From contig JBEKWB010000006.1 of the NCBI GenBank assembly GCA_049513455.1, positions 62,001 to 126,000 on the forward strand: a DNA stretch of 64,000 nt, written 5' to 3'. A program made the translations under genes and the position numbers. This document shows positions 30,702-39,579 of the stretch, one piece after another. The stretch comes from Bog-473 sp049513455. GTDB taxonomy: Bacteria > Actinomycetota > Acidimicrobiia > Acidimicrobiales > RAAP-2. Below the pieces are notes generated by a model. The model made no database searches and was not told where the DNA came from. It saw only the letters and a program-made list of their open reading frames with translations. Each line of letters starts with the position of its first letter. The first letter of the stretch is position 1.

Positions 30702-31856
30702 TCAGGGGACCGAGATGTTGAGGAAGGCCAGGAGGGCGTAGCCGGCCAGCACGGCCGGGAGCAGGACCAGGACCACCCGCTCGGTCCGCGGCCCCCGGCA
30801 CAGGACCGCGGCCGCGATGGCCAGCGGGAAGGCGCTCAGGGCGTAGCGCTCGAAGGAGTCCAGGTTGGTGCCGGCGACGGCCACGGCCAGGATCGCCCCG
30901 GCGAAGACGGTGTAGGAGGCGGGCAGGCGGCGCCAGCAGACGATGAGCAGGACCAGGGCGATGATGACCCAGGGCACGTGGAGCGCGGTGCCCACGTGGT
31001 GGTGGAGGACGCCCCGCGCATCGTGGACGAGGGTGACGAAGGGGTCCGAGAGCCCCCCGTGATGGGTCGATTCCAGCTGCACCCCCAAGGGGGCCCAGAA
31101 GTCCCCCACCTCGTGGTGGGCCCAGATCCCGAACCCGGCCAGCCCGAGGAGCGGGGTCCCCACGGCCACCAGCCCGGCCAGCCGCTGGGGGCGACCCAGG
31201 CGGATCCACCACCGCACGAGCTCGACCGCCACCACCAGGGCGAGCAGCACCCCGATGGGCCGCGTGAGGGCGGCGGCGAACCCGAGGAGGGCGGCCAGGG
31301 CGAAGTTCGGCCGGGTGGCCGCCGCGTGGCCAGGGCCCGGCGCGGGCCGCAGGGCCAGGAAGCACCCGAGGGAGAGGCAGAGCAGGGTGGACTCGGCGTA
31401 GCCCATGACGAGCACGAACGCCGCCGGGCTGAGGCTGAGGAACCAGATGGCCCGGCGGGCCAGCGCGGGATCGCCGGTCTCCCGGCGGGCCAGTGCGAAG
31501 AGCAGGACGGTGGCCACGAACGCGGCCACGTTGGAGATCACCAACAGGGCCGCGCCGTCGTCCACCCCGGGCAGCCAGGCCAGGGCGTGGGTGAGGAGGG
31601 GGAGGGCGGGGAAGAAGCGGAGCCCCTCCTTGCCGAGGGGGTGGTAGCCCACCCGGGCGATCGTCTCGTAGTAGCCGGCGTCCCAACCGAGCAGGCCCTC
31701 GTGCACCCGCGCCCCCACCCCGGCCGTCGACGGATGCGTGCGGTCGACGACGAAGTGGGCCAGGCCGAGCGCCCCCAGCACCACGGCCCGGGCGGCCAGG
31801 AACGGGAGCACGGCCTCGCCGACCGGCTGGCGCAGCCGCCTGATCACGTTGATCAC
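30702..31856 (-). CDS. PIG-V/Gpi18-like mannosyltransferase (GT-C)
   Basis: Polytopic protein of 384 aa of the COG5542 type. The first external loop has LLGWDAGYYETIARVGYHPL, the W-D-x-x-x-Y motif with the catalytic aspartate of PIG-V relatives, then FFPALPLLTHALAW and RRAIWFLSLSPAAFVLVMGYAESTLLCL, a hallmark S-P-x-x-x-x-x-x-x-Y-x-E block. About nine helices are visible. The true start is the GTG at 31856 overlapping the upstream gene stop (GTGA, 31853-31856); the frame remains open to 33323, but that part is antisense-phase noise inside the neighbour. Bacterial relatives use polyprenyl-phosphate-mannose as donor; that donor is assumed here. Confidence 0.8.
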   Translation of the reverse strand: MINVIRRLRQPVGEAVLPFLAARAVVLGALGLAHFVVDRTHPSTAGVGARVHEGLLGWDAGYYETIARVGYHPLGKEGLRFFPALPLLTHALAWLPGVDDGAALLVISNVAAFVATVLLFALARRETGDPALARRAIWFLSLSPAAFVLVMGYAESTLLCLSLGCFLALRPAPGPGHAAATRPNFALAALLGFAAALTRPIGVLLALVVAVELVRWWIRLGRPQRLAGLVAVGTPLLGLAGFGIWAHHEVGDFWAPLGVQLESTHHGGLSDPFVTLVHDARGVLHHHVGTALHVPWVIIALVLLIVCWRRLPASYTVFAGAILAVAVAGTNLDSFERYALSAFPLAIAAAVLCRGPRTERVVLVLLPAVLAGYALLAFLNISVP

Positions 31857-33436
31857 GACCGGGGGGCGTATTCGGTCAGGTTCATCGGCTCGTAGTACTT
31901 GGTCGGGCTGTTGGTCACCCAGGTGTGCCCCCCCAGGGTGGGCTGGTCGAGGAGCGTCGTGGCCAGCACCTGGCACTTGACGCCGTAGGTCTGGTAGCCC
32001 GGCTGCCAGACCAGCCAGATGCGGTGGGTGGTGCCGGCCTCGGCCACCAGCTTGGCGGCGAAGGCGGTGGCGCTCGCCGCGTGCACCGTCTTGGCGTAGT
32101 TGACCCAGTCGACGAAGGCCGGTCCGGTGCCGCGGGGGAACGTGACCATGGTGTAGCGCGCCGTGTGGTCGACCACGCGGTACACCGCAGGGCCGATCTG
32201 GTCCGGGCAGAACGCCACGATGTCGCCCGGCTTGGCTTGCGCGTTGATCACCGCGGCGACCTTTGGCGCCTGGGTGCGCTGGGTGTCGATGTTCTGGAAG
32301 GACCCGACGAGGCCGGCCGCCACGGCCACGGCCAGCACGCCCAGGCGGACCCGCTCGTCCAAGAAGGTGGTCGTCCCGAGGGCGACCAGCAGGAGCAGGG
32401 GCAGGAACACCACGGCGGCGTAGCGGGGGGAGAAGGCGCTGGAGGTCAGGATCCCCCCGCCGATGGCGGCGAAGAGCGTCCCCACCACGATGAACGACGT
32501 CCCCCGGGCCCGCGGGCGCCCGTGGAGGTCGAGCTCGATGATCCGGCTGCTCCGGCCGATCCCGAAGAGCGCCAGGGCGAACAGCGCGAAGTAGAGCAGC
32601 GCCAGCAGCCGGCCCTGGTCGGTCCCGGCCGTGGAGAGCGAGCCCTGGTTGGCGGTGAACCCGGTCACGGCGTTGATGACGGCGGCGAAGTTGGGCGGGG
32701 CGGCCCACGGGGTCCCCGTGTACCGGGACTGGTAGATGAAGGTGGGCAGCCAGGGCACGAACAGGACGCACCCGACGGCCACGGCGGCCAGCACGGTCAG
32801 CGGGCGCTTCCAGACGGCGCCGTCCGCCCCCCGGCGGCGCGACCACAGCGCCGTGCCGAGGAGCCACAGCGCGACCACGCCCACCAGGTAGAGGGACCAG
32901 TACTGGGTGTAGAGCAGGGCCGCCGTCACCACCGCGGTGGCGACGAGGTTGCCCGCCCGGGGCGCCTGCAGGGCGCGGTGGAGGGCCAGGAAGCCGCACG
33001 CCGTGAGGAAGATGATGAGGCCGTACATGCGGGCTTCGGTCGAGTAGTAGACGGCGAACGGGGCGCTGGCCAGGAGCACGAGGGTGGCCCAGGCCACGCT
33101 GCGGCCCCCGAGGCGGTTGCCGGCCAGCCAGGCCACCGGCAGCGTGATCACCCCGATCACCCCGGAGAGCGAGCGCGTGGCCAGGTCGGACTGCCCGAAC
33201 AGGCGCATCCAGAAGTGCAGGAGGTAGTAGAAGAGCGGCGGAGCCCCGTCCTGCTTGAGCGAGCCTGCGATCTGCGAGACGGGCAGACGGGCCCGGTCCA
33301 CCGTCAGCGCCTCGTCTAACCACAGCGCCGAGTGGGTAAGGAAGCGGAGTATGACCCCCAGCACGACCACGGCGACCACCGCGATGCCGACCACCGTGCG
33401 AGTGCGGCCGGTCAGAACAGGGAGGGCGTCAGACAT
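31853..33436 (-). CDS. GT-C family membrane glycosyltransferase (PMT_2/GT39/ArnT-like)
   Basis: Membrane glycosyltransferase of 527 aa. After helix 1 the external loop reads HSALWLDEALTVDRARLPVS, with the D-E pair used by PMT and ArnT enzymes, followed by DGAPPLFYYLLHFWMRLFG and ATRSLSGVIGVITLPVAWLAG. Eleven or so helices precede an extracytoplasmic C-terminal domain (about residues 390-527). ATG 33436 is preferred over ATG 33445 because TACCAT ends 7 nt upstream and overlaps the latter. The stop overlaps the PIG-V-like gene as GTGA. It probably leads the minus-strand run that continues to the flippase. Confidence 0.82.
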   Translation of the reverse strand: MSDALPVLTGRTRTVVGIAVVAVVVLGVILRFLTHSALWLDEALTVDRARLPVSQIAGSLKQDGAPPLFYYLLHFWMRLFGQSDLATRSLSGVIGVITLPVAWLAGNRLGGRSVAWATLVLLASAPFAVYYSTEARMYGLIIFLTACGFLALHRALQAPRAGNLVATAVVTAALLYTQYWSLYLVGVVALWLLGTALWSRRRGADGAVWKRPLTVLAAVAVGCVLFVPWLPTFIYQSRYTGTPWAAPPNFAAVINAVTGFTANQGSLSTAGTDQGRLLALLYFALFALALFGIGRSSRIIELDLHGRPRARGTSFIVVGTLFAAIGGGILTSSAFSPRYAAVVFLPLLLLVALGTTTFLDERVRLGVLAVAVAAGLVGSFQNIDTQRTQAPKVAAVINAQAKPGDIVAFCPDQIGPAVYRVVDHTARYTMVTFPRGTGPAFVDWVNYAKTVHAASATAFAAKLVAEAGTTHRIWLVWQPGYQTYGVKCQVLATTLLDQPTLGGHTWVTNSPTKYYEPMNLTEYAPRS

Positions 33437-33443
33437 GGGGCGC

Positions 33444-33449
33444 ATGGTA
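33444..33449 (-). promoter_or_regulatory. Candidate -10 box, near-leaderless start of GT39-like gene
   Basis: TACCAT on the minus strand, 7 nt upstream of the ATG at 33436. It would make an ATG at 33445 untranscribed, so the two start choices are mutually exclusive. Confidence 0.4.
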
Positions 33450-33521
33450 GGGCACGGGGTCTAGGCTCATCCGCCGCAGAGGGCACAGGCCGACAGCGGG
33501 CACGGGAAGGGGGGCGCCGGG

Positions 33522-34469
33522 GTGGGCACGTACATAGCCAAACGCGCCGGCCTCCTCGTCGTCATCGTCTTCTTCGTATCGGTGGCGGCCTTCTTCCTGG
33601 TCCACCTGCTCCCCGGGAACCCCGCCGTCGCCATCCTCGGGCCCAACGACACCCCGCAGAACGCGGCGATCCTCAACCACCAACTCGGTCTGGACAAGCC
33701 GCTCGCCGAGCAGTACTTCATCTGGATCGGCCATGTCTTCCAGGGCAATCTGGGCCAGTCCTTCACCACCCATCAGACGACCACGAGCATCATCGCCGAG
33801 TCGTTCCCCATCGACATCGAGCTGATCATCTTCTCCCAGCTCATCGCGGGCGTCATCGCCCTACCCATGGCCATCAAGGCCTCCCGGCGCCCCAACCGCC
33901 TGTTCGACCAGTTCGCCAACAGCACCGCCTTCGGCATGCTGGCCCTCCCCCCGTTCGTCGTCGGGCCCATCCTCGTCCTGCTCTTCGCCGTCCACTGGCA
34001 CGTCTTCCCCGGCCCGGCGTCGTACGTCCCGCTCACCCAGGACTTCTGGTCCAACATCCACACGATGCTGCTGCCGTCGATCGTGCTGGCCCTCGGCTCG
34101 ATCGTCGTCTACTTCCGCCTCCTGCGCAACGACCTCATCGCCACGCTGCAGGAGGATTTCATCACCATGGCCCGATCCAAGGGGCTCTCCGACCGCCGCA
34201 TCATGTGGCGCCATGCGCTGCGGCCCTCGTCGGTCTCCCTCCTGGCCTCGGCCGGGGTGACCATCAGCGGTCTCATCGCGGGCACCTTCGTGGTCGAGCT
34301 GCTCCTGCAACTGCCCGGACTGGGCTTCCAGCTGATCTCGAGCATCAACCAGGACGACTACACGGTGGTCCAGGGCATCACCCTGGTGGTGGCGGTGGCC
34401 GTGGTGCTGATCAACTTCGTCTTCGACTTCATCTTCACCATCGTCGACCCGAGGATCGCCCGTGACTGA
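33522..34469 (+). CDS. dppB: Peptide/nickel-type ABC transporter permease, DppB-like
   Basis: Inner-membrane permease of 315 aa with six helices. AKRAGLLVVIVFFVSVAAFFLVHLLPGNPA is the standard DppB N-terminus, and the EAA loop reads DFITMARSKGLSDRRIMWRHALRPS. The GTG at 33522 is preceded by a purine-rich GAAGGGGGG about 9 nt upstream. TAGGCT at 33462-33467 is a plausible -10. It starts the four-gene dppBCDF-type set with overlapping genes. No periplasmic-type binding lipoprotein is encoded nearby, so the substrate (oligopeptide, dipeptide, nickel or glycoside) cannot be set. Confidence 0.92.
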   Translation: MGTYIAKRAGLLVVIVFFVSVAAFFLVHLLPGNPAVAILGPNDTPQNAAILNHQLGLDKPLAEQYFIWIGHVFQGNLGQSFTTHQTTTSIIAESFPIDIELIIFSQLIAGVIALPMAIKASRRPNRLFDQFANSTAFGMLALPPFVVGPILVLLFAVHWHVFPGPASYVPLTQDFWSNIHTMLLPSIVLALGSIVVYFRLLRNDLIATLQEDFITMARSKGLSDRRIMWRHALRPSSVSLLASAGVTISGLIAGTFVVELLLQLPGLGFQLISSINQDDYTVVQGITLVVAVAVVLINFVFDFIFTIVDPRIARD

Positions 34470-35397
34470 CATCATCTCGCCGGAGAACGAGGCCCTCGAA
34501 CTGGGGCTGCTCGGCGCGGCCGGCTCCGGGTCCGCAGCCGGGTCCGCCCTCGGCGGGCCGGTCAAGAAGCGGCTGGGTCCCCTCTTCTGGGTGTGCGCCG
34601 GGTGGATCGGCCTGATCATCCTCCTCGCCCTCATCGCCAACTTGCTCCCGCTGCCCAAACCCGACTTCGAGAACTTCGCCAACCCCCAGAACGCCGGGCC
34701 GGGCTGGGGCCACCTGCTCGGGACGGACGACCTCAACCGCGACATCTTGAGCCGCCTGATCTTCGGCTCCCGGGTCTCCCTGGTGGTCGGGTTCGGCGGG
34801 GCCCTGATCGGCCTCGTCCTGGGCGGGATCCCGGCCATGTACTCGGCCTACCGCCGCGGCCGGGTGGACACCGTCCTCAACACGCTCTCCTACGCCGTGC
34901 TGGCCTTCCCGGCCCTGGTGGCGGTCATCGCCATCGGCGAGTTCTGGGGCCACCAGCTCTGGAAGATCACCCTGGTCATCGGCGTGTTCAGCGCACCTTT
35001 GATCTTCCGGGTCGTCCGGGCCTCGACCCTGTCCTACGCCTCGCGGGACTTCGTGATGGCCGCCAAGGCGCTGGGGGCGAGCGATCGCCGCATCCTGGCC
35101 CGTGAGCTGTTCCCCAACATCCTGCCCACCATCATCTCGTTCGGGTTGATCGCCGTGGCGACGATCATCGTCCTCGAGGGCACCCTGGCCTTCCTGGGGC
35201 TTTCCGTCCCGCCGCCCACGCCGAGCTGGGGCAACATGCTCAACGAGAGCGCGTCGCTCCTCTCGGGAGGCAAGGGCCAGACCAACCCGTGGTTGGTCAT
35301 CTTCCCGGCGGCCGCCATGTTCTCGCTGCTCTTCACGCTCAACGTGGTGGCCGACAAGCTGCGGGCCTACTTCGACGTGACCGAGGTCAAGCTGTGA
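34462..35397 (+). CDS. dppC: Peptide/nickel-type ABC transporter permease, DppC-like
   Basis: Second permease, 311 aa. A cytoplasmic N-terminus of about 38 residues is followed by one helix, the large loop with GWGHLLGTDDLNRDILSRLIFGSRVSL (OppC_N boundary) and five more helices. The EAA loop is DFVMAAKALGASDRRILARELFPNI. It starts with GTG 34462, overlapping dppB by 8 bp, and its stop overlaps dppD (GTGA). The LNRDILSRL-GSRVSL block is the DppC/OppC family signature. It pairs with DppB to form the membrane channel. Confidence 0.92.
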   Translation: MTDIISPENEALELGLLGAAGSGSAAGSALGGPVKKRLGPLFWVCAGWIGLIILLALIANLLPLPKPDFENFANPQNAGPGWGHLLGTDDLNRDILSRLIFGSRVSLVVGFGGALIGLVLGGIPAMYSAYRRGRVDTVLNTLSYAVLAFPALVAVIAIGEFWGHQLWKITLVIGVFSAPLIFRVVRASTLSYASRDFVMAAKALGASDRRILARELFPNILPTIISFGLIAVATIIVLEGTLAFLGLSVPPPTPSWGNMLNESASLLSGGKGQTNPWLVIFPAAAMFSLLFTLNVVADKLRAYFDVTEVKL

Positions 35398-36446
35398 CCA
35401 CGGCCCCGCTCCTGGCCGTCGACGACCTCCGGGTCTCCTTCGCCACCCCCCAGGGCGAGTTGCGGGCCGTCCAGGGCGTCTCGCTCACCCTCGAGCGGGG
35501 CAGGACGCTGGGGATCGTGGGCGAGTCCGGATCGGGCAAGACCGTGCTCTCCCGGGCCATCATGGGGCTCCTCCCCCCGCAGGCGGCCACCCAGACGGGG
35601 TCGGTCCGCTACCAGGGCCAGGAGATCCTCAACGCGCCCACCAAGGAGCTGCGCCGTCTCTGGGGCACGCAGATCGCCATGGTCTTCCAGGACCCGATGA
35701 CCTCCCTCAACCCGGTCCAGCGGATCGGCCACCAGATCACCGAGACCCTCAAACTCCACCTGAAGCTGGGACGGGACGAGGCGAAGGAGACCGCCCTCTC
35801 CCTCCTCATGCAGGTGGGGATCCCCTCCCCGGTGGAGCGCTACGACGCCTACCCCAACCAGCTCTCGGGCGGCATGCGCCAGCGGGTGATCATCGCCATC
35901 GCCCTGGCGTGCGCGCCCCGGCTGCTCATGGCGGACGAGCCGACCACCGGGCTCGACGTCACCGTGCAGGCGCAGATCCTCGATCTGCTGAGCACGCTCC
36001 AGCGCGACCGTGAGATGGGCATGGTCCTGGTCACCCACGACCTCGGTGTGGTGGCGACACGCACGGACGAGATCATCGTCATGTACGCCGGCAACGTGGT
36101 CGAACGGGCCCCGACCTCGGTCCTGTTCTCCAAGATGTCCATGCCGTACACCGAGGCGCTGCTGCGCTCCATCCCCCGCATCGGCAACGCCAGCCACACC
36201 CGGCTCCAGGCTATCGAGGGGCGGCCCCCCAACCTGATCGCGCCCCCGGCCGGGTGCCCGTTCGCGCCACGATGCCCCTACGTCCGGGACAAGTGCCGCC
36301 GGGAGAAGCCCCCGCTGGTCGAAGGGGCGGTCCCGGGTCACAGCTACGCCTGCTGGTTCCCCCTGTCGACGCCCGATGCGGTGGCCGCCGGCGCGGCCGG
36401 GGCGGGGGCCGGCGCCGGGGCCGGGGCGGGCGGGGGACCGGCATGA
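35394..36446 (+). CDS. dppD: Peptide/nickel-type ABC transporter ATPase, DppD-like
   Basis: ATPase of 350 aa. Walker A is GESGSGKTVL, the Q-loop segment is MVFQDPMTSLNPVQRIG, the signature is LSGGMRQRVIIAIALAC and Walker B is LLMADEPTTGLDVT. The oligopeptide-transporter C-terminal extension follows, with CPFAPRCPYVRDKCRR, whose cysteines bind a 4Fe-4S cluster in some Dpp/Opp ATPases. The C-terminus ends in a glycine-alanine run (AGAGAGAGAGGG). The GTG start 35394 overlaps the dppC stop; the stop overlaps dppF as ATGA. Confidence 0.93.
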   Translation: MTTAPLLAVDDLRVSFATPQGELRAVQGVSLTLERGRTLGIVGESGSGKTVLSRAIMGLLPPQAATQTGSVRYQGQEILNAPTKELRRLWGTQIAMVFQDPMTSLNPVQRIGHQITETLKLHLKLGRDEAKETALSLLMQVGIPSPVERYDAYPNQLSGGMRQRVIIAIALACAPRLLMADEPTTGLDVTVQAQILDLLSTLQRDREMGMVLVTHDLGVVATRTDEIIVMYAGNVVERAPTSVLFSKMSMPYTEALLRSIPRIGNASHTRLQAIEGRPPNLIAPPAGCPFAPRCPYVRDKCRREKPPLVEGAVPGHSYACWFPLSTPDAVAAGAAGAGAGAGAGAGGGPA

Positions 36447-37417
36447 GCAGTCTGCGCACCGCCCCCGACCCGCTCCTCGCCGTGGACGACCTCTTCGTCT
36501 CGTTCACCCGGGGCCACCGCACCGTGCAGGCGGTGGCCGGCGTCAGCTTCACCCTGAACCAGGGCGAGACCCTCGGCCTGGTCGGGGAGTCGGGTTGCGG
36601 CAAGTCGACCACGGGCCGGGCCATCGTCCAGGTGGACAAGCCGACCTCGGGCACCATCACGTTCGACGGCGCCGAGGTGACCGCACTGAACCGCGCCGAC
36701 CTGCGGCTGCTGCGTACGCAGGTGCAGATGATCTTCCAGGACCCGATCTCGTCGCTCAACCCGCGCCGCCGGGTGGCCGACATCGTGGCCGAGCCCCTCA
36801 ACATCTGGAGGATCGGCACCAAGGAGGAGCGCCAGGCCAAGGTCGACGCCATGCTCGAGTCGGTCGGGATCGACCCCGCCGTCGCCGGCTGTCGCTACCC
36901 CCGGGAGTTCTCCGGGGGCCAGTGCCAACGGATCAGCATCGCCCGGGCCCTGGTGCTCGAGCCCAAGCTGCTGGTGTGCGACGAGATCGTCTCGGCCCTC
37001 GACGTCTCCGTGCAGGCGCAGATCCTCAACCTGCTCGAGGATCTCAAGGCGGCCCACCATCTCACGCTCTTCTTCATCGCCCACGACCTGGCCGTGGTCA
37101 AGAACGTGAGTGACCGGGTGGCGGTGATGTATCTCGGCCGGCTCTGCGAGATCGCGCCCTCGGACGTCCTCTACGCCGCTCCCGCCCACCACTACACCGA
37201 GGCGCTCCTTTCCTCCGCCGTCGAGCCGAACCCCGAGGTCACGCGGACGCCGGTCATCCTGTCGGGCGAGCCGCCCAGCCCCATCAACCCCCCGTCCGGC
37301 TGCCGCTTCCGCACCCGCTGCCCCCGGGCCGAGGCACGGTGCGCCGCCGAGGTCCCCGAGCTCCGGGCGATCGCCCCCGGCCACCAGGTGGCCTGCCACT
37401 TCCCGATCGGAACCTGA
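36443..37417 (+). CDS. dppF: Peptide/nickel-type ABC transporter ATPase, DppF-like
   Basis: Second ATPase, 324 aa, from ATG 36443 overlapping the dppD stop. It has GESGCGKSTTGRAI (Walker A), MIFQDPISSLNPRRRVAD (Q-loop), FSGGQCQRISIARALV (signature, with Cys replacing the more usual Arg or Lys after GGQ) and LVCDEIVSALDVSVQAQ (Walker B, Ile-Val in place of Pro-Val). The C-terminal CRFRTRCPRAEARCAAEVP is the Opp cysteine motif. It forms a heterodimer with DppD. The gene ends 6 bp inside the decayed ATP-grasp frame. Confidence 0.93.
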   Translation: MSSLRTAPDPLLAVDDLFVSFTRGHRTVQAVAGVSFTLNQGETLGLVGESGCGKSTTGRAIVQVDKPTSGTITFDGAEVTALNRADLRLLRTQVQMIFQDPISSLNPRRRVADIVAEPLNIWRIGTKEERQAKVDAMLESVGIDPAVAGCRYPREFSGGQCQRISIARALVLEPKLLVCDEIVSALDVSVQAQILNLLEDLKAAHHLTLFFIAHDLAVVKNVSDRVAVMYLGRLCEIAPSDVLYAAPAHHYTEALLSSAVEPNPEVTRTPVILSGEPPSPINPPSGCRFRTRCPRAEARCAAEVPELRAIAPGHQVACHFPIGT

Positions 37418-38014
37418 TCGCCCGCCTCGCCGTGGCCGCCTCGGCCGACTCTCCCGACCTACGACCCGATTGGCCCCTGCTGCGCCAGGCGCCGGCCGAA
37501 GTGGGGATCGCAGCCTCGACCCGGGTCTGGACCGATCCCGGTGCCCGGTGGGACGACGTCGACCTGGTGCTGGCGAACGGGGCCTGGGACAACATCCATC
37601 GCCCCGAGGAGTTCGTGGCCTGGGTCGGGCGGGTGGCCGAGGTCACTCCCGTGGCGAACGCCCCCGAGGTGCTGCGCTGGAATCTGGACAAGCGCTACCT
37701 GACCGCGCTCGCCGACGCGGGCGTCGCCACGGTACCCACCACGTGGCTGACCCCGGGCGAGCCGGAGATCCCCCTCCCGCCCGGTCAGCCCGGTCAGTTC
37801 GGTCAGTTCGGTGAGTTCGTGGTCAAGCCCACCGTCTCGGGCGGGGGCTTCGAAACAGCGCGGTACCGCACCGGGGACCGACAGGCTGCGGCGCCTGGAC
37901 GACGGCACGCCTGCCGTGCTGGAGCTCGAGCTCCTCGACCCGGCGTTCTTCTTCGAGACACACCCCGCGGCGGCCGCCCGGTTCGCCCGGGTGCTGCGCG
38001 ACATGATCCCCTGA
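37411..38014 (+). pseudogene. Decayed ATP-grasp (RimK/glutathione-synthetase-like) gene, internal deletion and frame change
   Basis: Two parts of one ATP-grasp protein lie in different frames. The N-terminal part (about 37411-37872) has WDDVDLVLANGAWDNIHRPEE, RWNLDKRYLTALADAGVATV and FVVKPTVSGGGFETARY, the order found in RimK-like ATP-grasp enzymes up to the ATP-binding lysine strand. The C-terminal end (37877-38014) resumes one frame over with RLDDGTPAVLELELLDPAFF and a normal stop. The central part, normally over 100 residues including the metal-binding region, is missing. No ATG, GTG or TTG precedes the N-terminal part in frame. It follows dppF and ends 1 bp before the convergent rpsA stop. 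Probably not functional. Confidence 0.7.
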
Positions 38015-38015
38015 C

Positions 38016-39470
38016 TCAGGCCTCGGGCGCTCCCGCGGTCTCGGGCGCCGCCCCGGCCTCGCTCGCCCCGGCCTCGCTCGCCGGCTCGGGAGCGGCGGCT
38101 GCGGCGGCTGCGACCGGTGCGGCGGGGGCCGTCTCGCCGCCGGCCAGCGACTCGGGCACGACGACGGGGGTGCCGAGCTCTTCGGCGAAGTCGGCCCAGG
38201 CCGCCTGCGCCTCCGTCTCGGGCATGAACTCGCCGTCGGCGTAGTCGAAGCCGATGTAGTTGCCCTCCTCGTCGTAGGCGTGCTCACCGAAGGCCTCGCG
38301 GTACTCCTCGGAGACCTCGCCACCCTCGGCGGCCTGCTTGATCGACAGCGAGATACGGCGACGCTGCAGGTCGATGTCGATGATCTTGACCCACAACTCC
38401 TCGCCGGGTGTCACCACCTGCTCCGGGAGGTCGACATGGTGCACCGCCATCTCGGAGATGTGCACCAGTCCCTCGATCCCGTCCCCCACCTGGACGAAGG
38501 CGCCGAAGGGCACCAGCTTGGTGATGCGGCCGTAGACGAGCTGGCCGACGGCGTGGCTGTCGGCGAACTCCTGCCACGGGTCGGACTGGGTCGACTTGAG
38601 CGACAGCGAGATCCGTTCCTTGTCGAGGTCGACATCGAGCACCTCGACCTCGATCTCGTCGCCCACCTGCACCACGGAAGACGGGTGGTCGACGTGCTTC
38701 CAGCTGAGCTCGGAGACGTGGACCAGTCCATCCATGCCGCCGAGGTCGACGAAGGCACCGAAGTTGACCACGGAGGAGACGACACCCTTGCGCCGCTCGC
38801 CCGGCTTGAGGTTGGCCAGGAAGTCGCCGCGCTGCTCCTTCTGCGCCTCTTCCAGCCAGGCCCGGCGCGAGAGCACCACGTTGTTGCGGTTGCGGTCGAG
38901 CTCGATGATCTTCGCCTCGATCACCTTGCCCACGTAGGGCTGCAGCTCGCGCACCCGGCGCAGCTCGACCAGCGATGCCGGCAGGAAGCCGCGCAGGCCG
39001 ATGTCGACGATCAGGCCGCCCTTGACGACCTCGATGACCGGACCGGACACCATTTCGCCGTCGTTCTTCTTCTTCTCGATGGTCGTCCAGGCCCGCTCGT
39101 ACTGGGCCCGCTTCTTGGAGAGGACGAGCCGTCCCTCCTTGTCCTCCTTCTGCAGGACGAGCGCCTCGATGTGCTCGCCCAGCTTGACGATCTCCTCGGG
39201 GTGGACGTCGTTGCGGATCGACAGCTCACGGGCCGGGATGACACCTTCGGACTTGAAGCCGATGTCGAGCAGGACCTCGTCGCGGTCGATCTTCACGACC
39301 GTCCCCTCGATCACGTCGCCGTCCTCGAACTCGATGATGGAGTCGCCCATCGCCTGTTCGAGATCGGCATCGCCGAGGTCGTCGTCGACGATGGCACGGG
39401 GGGTGTAGTTCCCCTCGGCGTCGAAGGTGCCGAAATCGTGGGAGAGGACGGGGGTGCGTACGTCGGACAT
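38016..39470 (-). CDS. rpsA: 30S ribosomal protein S1
   Basis: RNA-binding ribosomal protein of 484 aa that helps 30S subunits engage mRNA. Four S1 (OB-fold) repeats are visible: GDVIEGTVVKIDRDEVLLDI, GPVIEVVKGGLIVDIGLRGF, GVVSSVVNFGAFVDLGGMDG and GRITKLVPFGAFVQVGDGIE, the last two with the classic GLVHVSEL/GLVHISEM strand. Actinobacterial S1 has four repeats, against six in E. coli. The C-terminus is alanine/proline/glutamate-rich and lacks clear structure. ATG 39470 is used; a TTG one codon upstream is an alternative. The stop lies 1 bp from the end of the ATP-grasp remnant. rpsA normally neighbours coaE in this phylum. Confidence 0.96.
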   Translation of the reverse strand: MSDVRTPVLSHDFGTFDAEGNYTPRAIVDDDLGDADLEQAMGDSIIEFEDGDVIEGTVVKIDRDEVLLDIGFKSEGVIPARELSIRNDVHPEEIVKLGEHIEALVLQKEDKEGRLVLSKKRAQYERAWTTIEKKKNDGEMVSGPVIEVVKGGLIVDIGLRGFLPASLVELRRVRELQPYVGKVIEAKIIELDRNRNNVVLSRRAWLEEAQKEQRGDFLANLKPGERRKGVVSSVVNFGAFVDLGGMDGLVHVSELSWKHVDHPSSVVQVGDEIEVEVLDVDLDKERISLSLKSTQSDPWQEFADSHAVGQLVYGRITKLVPFGAFVQVGDGIEGLVHISEMAVHHVDLPEQVVTPGEELWVKIIDIDLQRRRISLSIKQAAEGGEVSEEYREAFGEHAYDEEGNYIGFDYADGEFMPETEAQAAWADFAEELGTPVVVPESLAGGETAPAAPVAAAAAAAPEPASEAGASEAGAAPETAGAPEA

Positions 39471-39554
39471 CAAGAAGCTCTCAATCAGCTGACCGCGCCG
39501 GGGTCGGTGTGAGACGGATAGGGCGCCCGGCTGCCGGTGCCAGCTGGACGTTCA

Positions 39555-39560
39555 AGAATA
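39555..39560 (-). promoter_or_regulatory. Candidate rpsA -10 box
   Basis: TATTCT on the minus strand about 84 nt upstream of the rpsA ATG, in the gap after polA. CTGATT at 17-nt spacing is a weak -35. The implied leader of roughly 75 nt could hold S1 autoregulatory structure, but none was identified. Confidence 0.4.
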
Positions 39561-39579
39561 CCAGGCCGATCGGGCGTAA

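Noticed and set aside
31857..33323. An apparent 873-aa fusion of the PIG-V-like protein with an upstream Arg/Pro/Gly-rich region
   Set aside because: The upstream part is an out-of-phase reading of the GT39-like gene. The GTGA overlap at 31853-31856 gives the proper start.
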